NCBI RefSeq assembly: GCF_028583425.1
Contig: NC_072801.1
Coordinates: forward strand, 64,185,766 to 64,249,765
Length of the DNA stretch: 64,000 nucleotides
Direction of reading: 5' to 3'
Source of the DNA: Eublepharis macularius
Lineage: Eukaryota > Chordata > Lepidosauria > Squamata > Eublepharidae
Part shown: positions 1 to 10,291 of the stretch, one piece after another
How the letters are laid out: every line of letters starts with the position of its first letter
How positions within the stretch are numbered: position 1 is the stretch's first letter
Translations under genes and position numbers: made by a program
The notes under the pieces: model-generated
The model's input: only the letters and a program-made list of their open reading frames with translations
What the model was told of the DNA's origin: nothing
Database searches by the model: none

Positions 1-78
1 TAGCTTTAACTCTGTAAAGCTTTTATCCCGAAAATCTTGTTTGTCTCTCAGATGCCACTGGGCTCAAATCCTGCAGCT
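1..78 (+). repeat. Fragment of abundant hammerhead-like repeat
   Basis: The first 78 bases match the 3' half of a repeat seen about ten times in this window (compare 41160-41250 and 54370-54470): an arm reading like 'agcttttatcccgaaaatct', then 'tgccactgggctcaaatcctgc'. It is cut by the window edge. The family is probably Penelope-related (inference from the hammerhead-like core in better copies). Confidence 0.6.
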
Positions 79-805
79 CCAATAGGAACTATCACTTCAG
101 CAACACAGCTGTAACCAACTGAGGATATTTTGCATCCTATACATTCACCTGCAATGTCTTGCACTCCCAGGCTGGAAGGCAGACTTCTTTCCTAACTTCC
201 CCATCCCTGATTTTTTTTTTGGCATTCCTGTCATCGTTACAGTTTCCTGACTCCATTGCAATTTTTGCTCCCCACCTCTTTTCAGCAGCGCCATTCCCCT
301 GCATCTCCCCCTTATGCTGCCCAGTAAGACGCTGCTTCTGCAGCCACGTCAAACCTTGTTATCTGCCGTTGTCTCCCTTGCACGTTCACGGCTGGCTTTG
401 TTTTTATTAAAAGAGTGGGCATGGGGATGCCCCCGGGTGCCTAGCTGTGGAGGTCCGTTTTGCAACAGGAAGGTCCCTTCATGATTAAGACCCTTCCACA
501 ACTGTACTTCCTTCTAAGTCCTTTCTAGGATATAGCAGCTGTACTATCTCTACGGTTTTAACTCAGTCACTTCCTTTATCTGGAACTGTCATGCGAGCCC
601 TGTAGTTTGCAGGAATATCCCTTATTCTAGTGCGTTGCAACCCGATACACTACAATGGTTTATTTCAGACAGCAGTTACGGAATCGGATTTTTTTTTTTT
701 GGCTTTTGAATTTTTATGATGGTGATCCTCCCACAAACATTAAGCAATTGCTTGTTTTAGCATGAGCAATGGGGTTAGGAGAGTATAATTATTCAGAATT
801 GCGGG
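79..805. other. Intergenic, nothing recognised
   Basis: The open frames here are short and in conflicting frames, with no recognisable protein. There are short T-runs but no repeat I can name. Confidence 0.5.
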
Positions 806-814
806 ATTGCATTG

Positions 815-868
815 CAAGATTCGGGTCCAGTAGCACATTCAAGACCAACTAGATTTCCCGGGTATTGC
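815..868 (-). repeat. Truncated copy of hammerhead-like repeat
   Basis: 'gtccagtagcac', 'aagaccaactagatttcc' and 'gggtat' are the diagnostic blocks of the repeat in inverted orientation relative to 1-78. The hammerhead half is missing. Confidence 0.6.
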
Positions 869-1014
869 ACTGTTAATGCAATATTACTAGCACGACAAAT
901 GTTATACTTGCTACTTTAAATAATTAAATGCATACATACATGCGTGCATTTATATGCCCTGTTACATTGTGGATTGAAATGTCTTTGAAATTGACTGTAC
1001 GGACTCACACTATT

Positions 1015-1074
1015 TAACCCGTCTTGAGTCTCAGTAGAGGGACGGGCTATAAATAACGTAAATAAATAAATAAC
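1015..1074 (+). repeat. LINE 3'-end fragment (L2/CR1-like)
   Basis: A short stretch resembling a non-LTR 3' terminus ('gacgggctataaataa') is followed by an A-rich tail of TAAA repeats. The clade is uncertain. Confidence 0.35.
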
Positions 1075-1104
1075 GTAAATGCATACTTACCATAGCTCAA
1101 GCAA

Positions 1105-1300
1105 GCCTATTCTTTTCCGATTTCAGAAGCTCAGAAGGGTCGGCTTTGGTTAGTAATTTGATGGGAGACCTCCAACAAAGACCAGAGTTGCAGAGACAGG
1201 CGATGGCAAACCATCTCGGTTAGTCTCTTGCCTTGAAAACCCACTAGAGAGCGCCCTCAATCAGCTATGACTTGATGGCACTCTTCACCACTGCGCACAC
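1105..1300 (+). repeat. 5S rRNA-derived SINE
   Basis: The head matches the 5S rRNA internal control region: 'cagaagctcagaagggtcgg', 'ttggttagtaatttgatggg' and 'agacc'. The body ('caggcgatggcaaacca', 'gtctcttgccttgaaaaccc') is shared with copies at 15783, 16943 and 23758. The tail 'tgacttgatggcac' resembles the 3' end of the RTE LINE at 17037-18674, a plausible partner. It is not a working 5S gene because only part of the 5S sequence is kept. Confidence 0.8.
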
Positions 1301-1479
1301 AGTAAGCAGATACGATGGATCCGACCGCAGCTAGGCTGGAAGGCCTGCGTACATTCAATTTATAGAAGGCGTGCGATCGTATTAGGTGGCCCTCCATCGC
1401 GGTGCAATCACTACATAACTACAGTTAGTTATTCCTGCCCCTTTACCTCAATATCAGGTCTGCGTTTGCAAGATAATAT

Positions 1480-1542
1480 TAACAGTACAATCCTAGACAG
1501 AGTTACACCCTTCTAAGCCCACCATTGACTTCAACCGATACA
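1480..1542. repeat. Palindromic short repeat arm
   Basis: 'acaatcctagacagagttac' followed by 'cttctaagcccaccattgac' resembles in reverse complement the block at 1905-1957. This is a dispersed squamate repeat with an 'aatcctaagcagagttactc' arm. Confidence 0.4.
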
Positions 1543-1904
1543 GAAGGCTGTAAACGCTCTTTAGGAGTGTGCTGTTAATGCGCTGTTCTAAATATTTCCT
1601 TATTACTCGGTATGGCAAAGGTGACAATTTCTTTAAGACTGGGATGGAGCTGAAAGCTTTCTAGTTTCCACGGTTGTGGTTACGATTTCTTACTGTTTCC
1701 AGTTTGCACACGAGATGAGACGACCTTGCCTTTACTCTGGACCCATCATAAACGAACCAAGAGTAGCCCGTAACATTTCTTTCATTCCAGCCAGTGACAC
1801 TTTTAAACCGGTCTAAACACACGGTCCCACAAGCCCCAAGTCCAACCAAGTCCACTTGCTTCTAGACTCTGCAATTGACAGTTCAGCCCTAAACAGTTAC
1901 TAAG

Positions 1905-1957
1905 TCCATTGATTTCAGTGGCCTTAGACTGGAGTAACTCTGTTTAGGATTGCACTT
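1905..1957. repeat. Palindromic short repeat arm
   Basis: 'tccattgatttcagtggcct', 'tagactggagtaactctg' and 'tttaggattgcact' form the complementary arm of the repeat at 1480-1542, about 370 bp away in inverted orientation. Confidence 0.4.
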
Positions 1958-2229
1958 TGAAATACTTGCATCCGTTCATCCCGGGCCCCTATTACACCAT
2001 CTTACAAACTGAGACGACAAAACGCATCCATACCTCGAGCCCATTATCTTTGCAATCTGCAATCTTTCGATAGACAGGCGAAGGTTTTTTTATTGAAAAG
2101 AGAGGCGGGGGACATGGACAGGAATCTGGTTGCCTCTTTCACACACGTGCTCATTCACACATTCATGTCCCTGCTCATTTTTACGAGCGAGGAAAACACA
2201 CACATGCGCGTGGCTGGAAACACACAGAA

Positions 2230-2410
2230 GGCAAGACGGCGCAACTTCCCGCGACTCGGTCTGCTCCCCGTTGGCCGGCCGCCCCTTTGACTCCGCCCCC
2301 AACTCAGGGAGCTCTATAAATAAGCTTCCCGCCTTGCGCGAGCGACTAATTTTCCCGCCCACGCAAGATTGTTGGTGCGAGACGTGTGGCTCGCGCCGCT
2401 GTTGACTGAC
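2230..2410 (+). promoter_or_regulatory. Orphan GC-rich TATA promoter
   Basis: A perfect TATAAATA at 2315-2322 on the plus strand follows GC boxes ('ccgcccc', 'ctccgccccc') at 2279-2300. CpG-rich DNA (2230-2400) stands out from AT-rich surroundings. Transcription would start near 2345. No coding exon is recognisable downstream, so the product could be a noncoding RNA, or this is the first exon of a gene spliced over a long distance. A minus-strand gene leaving the window is also possible. Confidence 0.4.
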
Positions 2411-2429
2411 TACTTGCCAATTTACCCTA

Positions 2430-4490
2430 CAATTTTACCTCAGGAGTCAGTCTTCAGATAGTGCAAGAATTAAGAAGCAACAAACAAAATTTAAAGTGTG
2501 TGTATGGAGGGAGGGTGCCCGCTGCTGCTGTTTTCTGCTTTTCACCGTTCAGTATAAGAAGTAGCATTTTATACAAACCTTCCCAAATGGTGGCAGGGAA
2601 AGCTCTGTTTTTTAAAACATGGGCAAAATTTAAGTATACCAATTTACATTCCCGGACCCAAATTTATGATTATACAAATATAATTTACTACAGTGCCAGA
2701 GATGTCTGGGACAGCAAGAAGACAGAGCTCAGCCTCTGGAATGCCATCTGACACTCAAATGTTTACAAACGCCTTCGGCAAAAAAACAACAAACCCACTT
2801 CAGCCTTTCTTTATTAGGAGTACCGGGGACACCTCAGACTACAAGGCACACACATAGACGAGCACACAAAAATAGGGTTGTCCTGAAAAAGCAAACATCT
2901 GGTACATGGCAATGAAGTACATTTGTTACTGTGCTGATGCAGGACACGCAGCACTTAAGTCAAACTGTCCACAAAACCATTTTGTTTAGCAAGTGGGGCT
3001 GATCCTCTACCCAATTACTGAGGCAAGTCCTGAGGTGTTGGCAAGTGTTTCTTGGTCTCTGCTTGTTCCCAATGATCCTGGCCCTTGTCTCTCCTTCACT
3101 CCCTTTTGCCTGTCAGCACACCAACAACAGCTTCACAAATAGACATTGCTACACTTTGGGTGATGTTGAACTTTATCATCACTGAAGACAATCACATGCA
3201 CCGACTCCATTGAAGTAGGATTATTTATACCAAGACACATGTAAGGGATTAGCCACATTATAAAATAAATTGATTTATTTCTTGATATATACCCTTCAGT
3301 CAACCTTTCAAATGAGAAATACTTTAAAAAAATTAAGTAACTTGGCATTCTGCTAGACCCTGCCAGCTGCTGGATCCCTCCTGAGGAAGATCATCTGTGT
3401 TTGTTCTGGCTGCTGTGCCGTTCCAGAAGGGAAGCCTTTGCCAAATAGGAACATAGAAAAGGATGGGGCTGGTAGCTGTGGATGCATCCCCATTATTTAT
3501 TCCAGCAACTGGTGACACCAGCTTCTCATATTCTTTCAGTCACTGAAATATGCTGCATTATTTAGTGAAACTGAAAACAAACAAACAAACCAGGGCTTTA
3601 CATCTCTCTGCAAGTCATTAGAAAAAAACTGTACATATCACAAAGGATCAGCATTGAGCTGTAATGAAAAATGCGCAGAAAGAACAAACATTGGGCTTTC
3701 TCCTTTTTCTGCTGCTACTGCCCCATGCGCCATTATGTCCATTAAGGGCCTTTTGTCCATCCTCTGCAGGAACAGGTGCATTGGACAACATGACTATGCC
3801 AGTTAGGCCATCTATTTTTATCTTGTCATTTTCTCACTAGAAAGTTTATATAGAAAGGCTTGTTCAGACAAATGCTGAAAACTCCCCCTTGTTTTAAGAA
3901 TATTATATGAACTATGATGAGATGAAGAATCAATAAGAGTTTAAATTTCACAAAATCCCAGCTAGGCTCTGACCCATAACTTTGTATGTAGTGTTGTTGT
4001 GGTAATTCACTACATTAATAAAGGACTATTCAAATTCTCAAAGGTTTTCTCTTCCGCTACAGCCATCCGGCACATATGAGAACCGAATAACTTCAAGTAG
4101 TAGTTATCATGGAAACCGATTCTGAGGCTTGCCACCAGAATACACTAAAATTTCTGTTTTGTGGGCGTAAAACGTTGCATATCCTGTTAGTGACTGGACT
4201 ATAAACAGTCTGCTTTCCCCAAATGCTGGTCATGATCCCACTAGGACTGATAAGTGAAATGGGACTGAAAGTCTCTTGAGTTACCTCAGGCTGAAGATAG
4301 AGGCATGAAGAGAGGAAGAATGGCACTGGTGAAGTAGGAACTTGTCAGGGTTTGAAGCAACATGAAGGAATCTAGAAGCGGTACAAGAGTTGTATGGGCT
4401 GGGCCTGTGAGCCCCCAAAGATATTTCAAGATTGGATGTGTAAGGAGAGGTCTAAAAAATTAGGAGGAAGCAAAATTTCATAAAGCTTGA
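2430..4490. other. Intergenic, nothing recognised
   Basis: AT-rich DNA with a short AAAC run near 3576. No exon, known repeat or conserved protein was seen. Confidence 0.5.
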
Positions 4491-4509
4491 GAGATACTGC
4501 AATAATTCA

Positions 4510-4515
4510 TTTATT
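4510..4515 (-). terminator. BORCS6 poly(A) signal
   Basis: 'tttatt' on the plus strand is AATAAA on the minus strand, 123 bases past the BORCS6 stop codon. This is the normal place for cleavage of a short 3' UTR. Confidence 0.7.
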
Positions 4516-4637
4516 ACAGCATGAGAAAAAAAACACATTTCCCTTTTGCAGTTTGAATCACAACAGACAAAGTGTCCTGTCCCCCCTTCCCTTGCCTTTG
4601 CTCCCCACCACTGAACAAGTTCACTCTGAAACCAGCA

Positions 4638-5360
4638 CTACTTGCAAAATGCCTCAAAGATCTCTAGTGTCCTCTTGATCTCCCGGATCTGTTTAGCGAG
4701 CGTGTGTACAGGCTGCATGGAACGGTCCAGCTCCTCGCATCGTGCCATCAGGGTGTACATCCCTTTGATGCTCATGTCTACGGATTCACCCAAGCTGTCC
4801 ACAGCATCCCGGTAAGTCTGGATGTAGCCCACGCTTAAGGCTGTCATGTTCTGGATAGAACCGTTCAAGACTCTCAACATCTGGTCCACTCTCTGTGCAA
4901 CATCCCTGGCCAGCCTCTCCAGATCCCGAATCACCTCTGGGTCGATCGGAGGGATATCTGCGGCTTTACCCCTTACAGACAGCTGCGATGACATCGAGGA
5001 GGAGGTGGTGGGCTCCGTATCATCCAGGCTCCCCCGAGAGCTCATCTTGATCTTCATCTGCAGATTGTTGGCCACAAAATGGGTCAGGTCCCCATCGTGG
5101 CTCACTGTCCCCTCCAGCTCCAGCGCACTGGATATAGTGGCCCTCCTGCCTTCTTGGGCCTTGGAGGCTCCATACACCTGGCTGATGCCATCCAAACTGT
5201 GACTGTCCAACAAACGGCCTCCTGCCATCCTTTCCCGGGCTGCCACTCGAACCGGGTTGGGCAGCTTCCTGGATTCTTCCCCCGCCACAGAAGAGGACGA
5301 CGAGGAGGAGGAGACTGGCGTCTGGATGTGAACCTGGGCCATTATGTGCTGACCCTCCAT
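4638..5360 (-). CDS. BORCS6: BORCS6, BLOC-1-related complex subunit 6 (lyspersin)
   Basis: Seen: one exon of 240 codons. The start is the ATG at 5360, with A at -3 and G at +4; a second in-frame Met lies 6 codons on. The N-terminus is low complexity with eight serines at residues 17-24. From residue 71 it follows the vertebrate protein: GRRATISS, ELEGTVS, DGDLTHFVANNLQ, then IPPIDPEV and a helical C-terminus with ALSVGYIQTYRDAVDSLGE and SIKGMYTLMARCEEL, ending EAFCK. Known: a subunit of BORC on the cytosolic face of lysosomes; BORC recruits ARL8 for kinesin movement and the protein touches Ragulator/mTORC1. The human gene is also single-exon but about 357 residues, so the disordered N-terminus is shorter here. 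The upstream DNA (5400-5720) is GC-rich. In human it lies on 17p13.1, away from the genes to the right. Confidence 0.95.
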   Translation of the reverse strand: MEGQHIMAQVHIQTPVSSSSSSSSVAGEESRKLPNPVRVAARERMAGGRLLDSHSLDGISQVYGASKAQEGRRATISSALELEGTVSHDGDLTHFVANNLQMKIKMSSRGSLDDTEPTTSSSMSSQLSVRGKAADIPPIDPEVIRDLERLARDVAQRVDQMLRVLNGSIQNMTALSVGYIQTYRDAVDSLGESVDMSIKGMYTLMARCEELDRSMQPVHTLAKQIREIKRTLEIFEAFCK

Positions 5361-5399
5361 CGTGCAATCGAGAAGCGAGAATGAGGGCAGGGGCAGCCG

Positions 5400-5720
5400 A
5401 GGAAGCAAGCAGCAGAGATCAGGGTATTTAGAGGAGGCACTTCGGGGGGAAAAGAGAGAGGCGAGAACCCGCGAGGTGGATGCAGCATTCCCATTTCCTG
5501 CATCTCAGCGGCCGGTGACCTCCGTGCGCCTTTAGTGGGAGGGGAATCCACGCGTAAGGGGCGGAAGGAAAGAACGGGTTGGTTAAGGAGGACGCACGGA
5601 GGCTTCTCAATGGCTGCTCGAGCCGGGGAAAGGAGCAATCGGCAAGGAGCAACGTCGGAGGCACGGCCGCTCTTTAGCCGGAGCTGCTCTTCTGCCGGAA
5701 GGAATCCTACACAAGGAAAC
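5400..5720 (-). promoter_or_regulatory. BORCS6 CpG-rich promoter region
   Basis: GC- and CpG-rich DNA directly upstream of the BORCS6 start on the minus strand. No TATA box is seen. The overlapping long open frames are products of GC content, not genes. Confidence 0.55.
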
Positions 5721-5954
5721 GTGCTGAGGAAAATAGGGAAGGAAGCCTTAGGATTCGGCAATGGAAGCTCTGCAAAAATTTTAAAAGGCGGATGTGTGTG
5801 CGCGCGCGCGACGGGAACTCATACATGTCCCAAAGCCGTGCACGTGTTTGTTGCATTTCCTAAGGCAATGCAATTTCTTTTTCATTCACTGTATTGCTTC
5901 TGGCGGGTTCTCCCTCCCCGACCTCATAGCAAATCAAAGCCTATGTGTCATCTG

Positions 5955-6137
5955 TTTCAGATGGGTCTGCAGTAGAAGAGCAAGATCCGAGACCAGTTGC
6001 ACCTTAGAAACCAACTAGATGCCCAGGGTATGAGCTTTCCAGAGTCAAAGGAATCTTCGACTCTGGAAAGCTCATGCCCTGGAAAATCTAGTTGGGTCTT
6101 TTAAGGTGCAACTGATCTCGAATCTTGTAATCTGTCT
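5955..6137. repeat. Head-to-head inverted dimer of hammerhead-like repeat
   Basis: Two copies face each other around a centre near 6053-6056. Left arm: 'gcaccttagaaaccaactag', 'cagggtatgagctttcc', 'agagtcaaag'. Right arm: 'gactctggaaagctcatgcc', 'aaatctagttgggtctttta', 'aggtgcaactg'. The arms are long and nearly complementary, so the strand could fold into a hairpin of over 50 bp. Confidence 0.75.
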
Positions 6138-6407
6138 GTATTCGTTTTCGGCTTCTTCATACCGAAAGAGAGAAAATTAAACCTCAATCCACCAATAGAT
6201 GGAACTGTCTCGTTCTGAGAGAAAAAAGGAACTATTAGAAAAACAATAGAGAACCTCAAGTCTATGAGCCAATTATGCTTCCCTGCCTGTATTCCTCGCT
6301 CTGGATTCTTCACAATTTCCTCTATAAATTTATCTGTAGATTACTCTTAGTATGGCCTCATCTCCTGGGCCAAATACTCCTGGAATGGGTAGATTAACGG
6401 ACTTTTT

Positions 6408-6606
6408 AAAAATTACTTCATGTATACCCCACCTTTTTCCAATGGGGACCCAAGGTAGCTTTCATAATTCTCCTCCATCTTATTCCCACAACAACTCTGT
6501 GAGGTAAATTAGGCTGAGTGTGTGTGACTGGCCCAGGATCACCCAGTGAGCTTCCTTGGCAGAGTGGAGACTGGAACCTGGGTTTGCTGCTTAGATTTCT
6601 CCCTGT
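6408..6606 (-). repeat. Sauria-type tRNA SINE
   Basis: Reverse complement of the squamate Sauria SINE. The 3' tail is at the left ('tataccccacctttttccaa' then 'tggggacccaaggtagc'), then the middle 'aactctgtgaggtaaatt', then the tRNA-like head ('gagactggaacctgggtttg'). A short CA run (6611-6632) follows. Confidence 0.8.
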
Positions 6607-6753
6607 GAAAAGAATGACACACACACACACACTGCTTGTTCATCCTTCCTCCATTACAGTATCTTGCAGTTGTTAAGAAGAACACACATACACTTGCTTA
6701 TTGGTTGTTGGGGGTTTTCCGGGCTGTATTGCCGTGGTCTTGGCATTGTAGTT

Positions 6754-6794
6754 CCTGACGTTTCGCCAGCAGCTGTGGCTGGCATCTTCAGAGG
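6754..6794 (-). ncRNA. Hammerhead ribozyme-like motif, inverted copy
   Basis: On the minus strand the CTGAAGA box, a stem II with perfect GCCAGC/GCTGGC pairing, GAAA and GTC are all present. The stem is better paired than in the right copy. Confidence 0.6.
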
Positions 6795-7579
6795 TGTAGC
6801 ACCAAAAGACAGAGATCTCTCAGTGTCACAGTGTGGAAAAGATGTTGGCAGGTCATTTATATCTACTCAGGAGGGGTGGGGTTGAGCTGAGTCATCCTGT
6901 AAGAGTTTCCCAGGGTGTGGAATGCTAATGGCTCAGGGTGTGGAATGCTAATGGAGGGAGGCGTCACTGTATTCTGATGAGGTTCTTTTGCATATGGATT
7001 GGTGCTTGATGTGCTAATCTTCTCTGCCGGGCTATTGTCGGGTATAGAGTGTTTTGTTAGACCACAAAGCGTAGCATCCAGACAAGAATAAAAGAACATG
7101 AAAGACACTGCAGACTTGGACAACCTGAAAAATCAGCAGTGGCTGAACATAGCCTAACTCAAACAGGGCACAGTATCTTATTCCAGGACACCAAAATACT
7201 GGACAACACTTCCAACTACTTTATCAGACTGCACAGGGAAGCCATTGAAATTCACAAGCATAAGCAAAACTTCAACAGGAAAGAAGAAACCTTAAGAATG
7301 AACAGAGCATGGTTTCCAGTTCTGAAAAACATCAGGCTAACAAAACACTCTATACCCGACAATAGCCCGTCAGAGAAGATTAGCACATCAAGTACCAATC
7401 CATATGCAAAAGAACCTCCTCAGGATACAGTGAAGCCTCCCTCCATTAGCATTCCACACCCTGGGAAACTCTTACAGGATGACTCAGCTCAACCCCACCC
7501 CTCCTGAGTAGATATAAATGACCTGCCAACATCTTTTCCACACTGTGACACTAAGAGATCTCTGTCTTTTGGTGCTACA

Positions 7580-7622
7580 CCTCTGAAGATGCCAGCCACA
7601 GCTGCTGGTGAAACGTCAGGAA
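7580..7622 (+). ncRNA. Hammerhead ribozyme-like motif (Penelope)
   Basis: CTGAAGA at 7583-7589 (consensus CUGANGA), a 6-bp stem II (7591-7596 with 7604-7609), GAAA at 7610-7613, a minimal 2-bp stem III, then GTC with predicted cleavage after 7617. Stem I starts CCT/AGG. Minimal type I hammerheads are known from Penelope-like elements. The mirror copy is at 6754-6794 on the minus strand. Confidence 0.6.
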
Positions 7623-7717
7623 CTACAATGCCAAGACCACGGCAATACAGCCTGGAAAACCCACAACAACCATCGTTCTCCGGCCATGAAAGCCTTCGAC
7701 AATACACTTGCTTATTG

Positions 7718-8584
7718 TCTGTATGCTGCCCATACAGAATGGAAGCTATAAATCCTGGTTCTCAGTTCCTTCTTTTTCATCCTCTCCTTCTGGAAAGTTA
7801 TTCTGGAATAATCCTAAATTATTCCCCCCCACCCCCGACTGAGAGCCCACATCAACTCACATTTCAGATCTTTCTCCCATCAAGTCTTCACCATTTCTAT
7901 TTTCAGAATAAGGAAACCATAAATCATGATTTAAGGTGCTTCTCCATAACCCCCCCCCCCAATTATTCATGCTCTTATTGTGGGACACGGTAGAGACCAA
8001 AGTACCATCTACATCAACTCCTGTTCCAGAGGGAGGATCATTTCTCCACTAGTCCTCAGATCAACTGATGCTATCAAGAAACCTACGTAACTACATTGTC
8101 TTGTTCTAGACTCCACACTTGTGGGTAAACCTCCCTCCCCCCACATTTTTTTAAAAAACAGCTTAACTATTTGTCTCCATCTTTTACATGGGGATGGGAT
8201 ATCACAGTATAGCCACTGAAGAAAACCTGAACACGTGCAAAAGCTAAAATATGCTTGAGATGGCTTGCCTGTTTAATTACGGTGAAGTAGTTACCTCTTG
8301 CAAAGGTGATGTGCATTGCTAATGCTTTAGTTAGTTCTCCTTCTTAGTCACCAGTATCACAATCACAGATTATAAGGCATTTTGGTATTTGACGCCCATG
8401 CTATTTTGATGTGTTCTTTGTAACTATGTTACCTCTAGGTTACACCTTGTTAATGTAGTTTGCTAAACTGCTTGAATAAATATAACCCATGTGAGACTGT
8501 GGGCTATTGAAATAACAAAGAGATGCAAATAGATTTTTTTAGCTTTCTTCTGTTAAAAAACAAATATAATTCATTATTAATAAT
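7718..8584. other. Intergenic, nothing recognised
   Basis: C-runs at 7827-7837 and 7952-7961, otherwise AT-rich DNA with no gene or nameable repeat. Confidence 0.45.
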
Positions 8585-8775
8585 TTACACTGCACTGTTT
8601 AGTGTTAACCCTCACAACAGCCCTGTGAGGTAGGCCATTATTATTCCAAGTTTAGAGGATGGGGTAAAATACAGTTTGTTAAAGCTGTGCATTCTACTAA
8701 GTCAATGGCCTTGTGAAGTTGAACCACAGACATCCAGGTCCATTACAGAGCTAAGCTCTTTCACTACAAAACTGG
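8585..8775 (-). repeat. MIR/CORE-SINE-like fragment
   Basis: 'aaccctcacaacagccctgt', 'gaggtaggccattattattc' and 'agaggatggggtaaa' followed by 'gtccattacagagctaagc' resemble the reverse complement of a MIR-like SINE. It is heavily diverged. Confidence 0.4.
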
Positions 8776-9557
8776 GTGCTAAACGCTTGTTAGAGAAACT
8801 GTTCTATAAAAACAGTTACATCTGTTGAGCTTTCTTGCTTGGTTGTCTCACATAGATGATACTCTTCCATCACATAAATCACTATTGTTTTCAAGGAAAT
8901 CCTGTCCTGAGGGCAGCTTTAATGAAAGGTCGCTGTTCATTCTTTATTTTAAAGGGTTGACTCTTACTATGGAGCACAGCAAAAGGCAATTAGAGTTACA
9001 ATTTCTTTCCAAGCACCCAAAAACTAAACAAAATATATCCCCAATTTTTTATTTTTAAAAAATCTCATTTTAGTGCACTGTGAAAATGCATACTGAATAT
9101 ATAAGTACTATCTTTCTCTTAATTTCAAGCACAGGAGCAGAAGTTTCTGCCACATTATCTTTTTATATCATGAAAGAGCAGGCTATAACCATGATAGGGG
9201 AAGAATCCTCATTTGGCCAAACAAGACTATTGGCATGGTTACAGGAATTTTGACACTACAGGGTAATGAAGCTACTGTTCATTCTCCTGTAGGATCAAAT
9301 AAATAGGTTACTTCAAATAACTAACCCAGGCGGAAGCAAGCACGGGGATGTGTGCCAAATGGCAGCCTATTAGACCAGTTTGGTTGATGTACAGGGCTGA
9401 TTCTCTGTTGAAGCAGCTGAAGTGCTGTCAGAGCCACATCTACGTGGCATGGGAGAAAGTGGCAAAGAGTTTATTCCTACCAGGGCTCCACTTTAAAACC
9501 TATTTGAATGGTAGGACCCCATGGGAATGGTGTAAAGTAAACTGGAGCACCTATGAG

Positions 9558-9806
9558 AAGGGCTTTTTTTCAGCTGGAACGCAGTGGCACGGAGTTCCGG
9601 AACCTCTTGAAAATGGTGACATGGCTGGTGGCCCCACCCCCTGATCTCCAGACAGAGGGGAGTTTAGACTGCCCTCTGCACCAAGTGGCGCAGAGGGCAA
9701 TCTAAACTTCCCTCTGTCTGGAGATCAGGGGGCAGGGCCACCAGCCATGTGACCAAGGGCAACCCACTGAGTTCCACCACCTCTTTTCCCAGAAAAAAAA
9801 GCCCTG
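9558..9806. mobile_element. hAT-type MITE, 249 bp
   Basis: Terminal inverted repeats 'agggctttttttt' and 'aaaaaaaagccctg'. Near-perfect inner palindrome: 'ccccctgatctccagacaga' left of centre and 'tctgtctggagatcaggggg' right of it. Flanks are 8-bp duplications cctatgag (9550-9557) and cctgtgag (9807-9814), 7 of 8 identical. Eight-bp duplications fit the hAT superfamily. It lies downstream of the 14-finger gene and may be in its 3' UTR. Confidence 0.8.
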
Positions 9807-10009
9807 CCTGTGAGCATATACTGATTTCATTTCCCTCACCACTGAGTAACCAAACCCGCTCCACACACATCTTGGGTTAAAAAAGCAAGATGGTAAAGTC
9901 ACAAGAAAGGTTTCAGATACATACTTCTCTTTGTAGAAATAAACCACTGCAAACAGACTTAGATTGAGCTTTCTCCATCACCTGATCTCATGAAGGAGTT
10001 TCTGACAGC

Positions 10010-10225
10010 TAGGGTTGCCAACTACCAGGTGGTGGCTGGAGATCTCCCAGAACTACAACTGATCTCCAAGCCACAGAGATCAGTTCCCCTGGAGAAAATG
10101 GCTGCTTTGCAGAATGGGCTCTACGGCATTTTACCCTGATGAAGTCCCTCCCCTTCCCAACCCCCACCCCCAGGCTCCACCCCCCAAATCTCTAGAAATT
10201 TCCCAGCCCAGAATTGGCAACCCTA
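10010..10225. mobile_element. hAT-type MITE (agggttgcc family)
   Basis: 216 bp with termini 'tagggttgccaact' and 'attggcaacccta', and 8-bp flanks ctgacagc (10002-10009) and ctgatagc (10226-10233), 7 of 8 identical. The interior has 'gatctcccagaactacaact' and 'ctggagaaaatggctgcttt'. The same family is at 14079, 20386, 33092 and 40333. Confidence 0.85.
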
Positions 10226-10291
10226 CTGATAGCCCATTCATTCACATTCCTTTTCAAAAATATAAAGCCCAGCTTCCTTCCCACATCCCCT

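Larger units (their letters stand above)
6688..7717 (+). mobile_element. Penelope-like element, 3' part with inverted copy at left end
   Basis: A 998-bp insertion (6704-7701) lies between perfect 16-bp direct repeats 'atacacttgcttattg' (6688-6703 and 7702-7717). The plus-oriented centre (about 7080-7500) encodes the C-terminal region typical of Penelope proteins near the GIY-YIG nuclease (blocks like RIKEHERHC, EIHKHKQNFNRKEE). The 3' terminal region follows at 7332-7701 with a hammerhead core at 7580-7622. An inverted copy of this terminal region occupies 6704-7062. The element is a truncated fossil. Inverted terminal copies are known for this group. Confidence 0.8.

Noticed and set aside
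1105-1300. 5S rRNA gene
   Set aside because: Only the internal control part matches and it continues into a SINE body shared with other copies.
7139-7507. Host gene of 122 codons
   Set aside because: It is the C-terminal coding part of a Penelope-like element.
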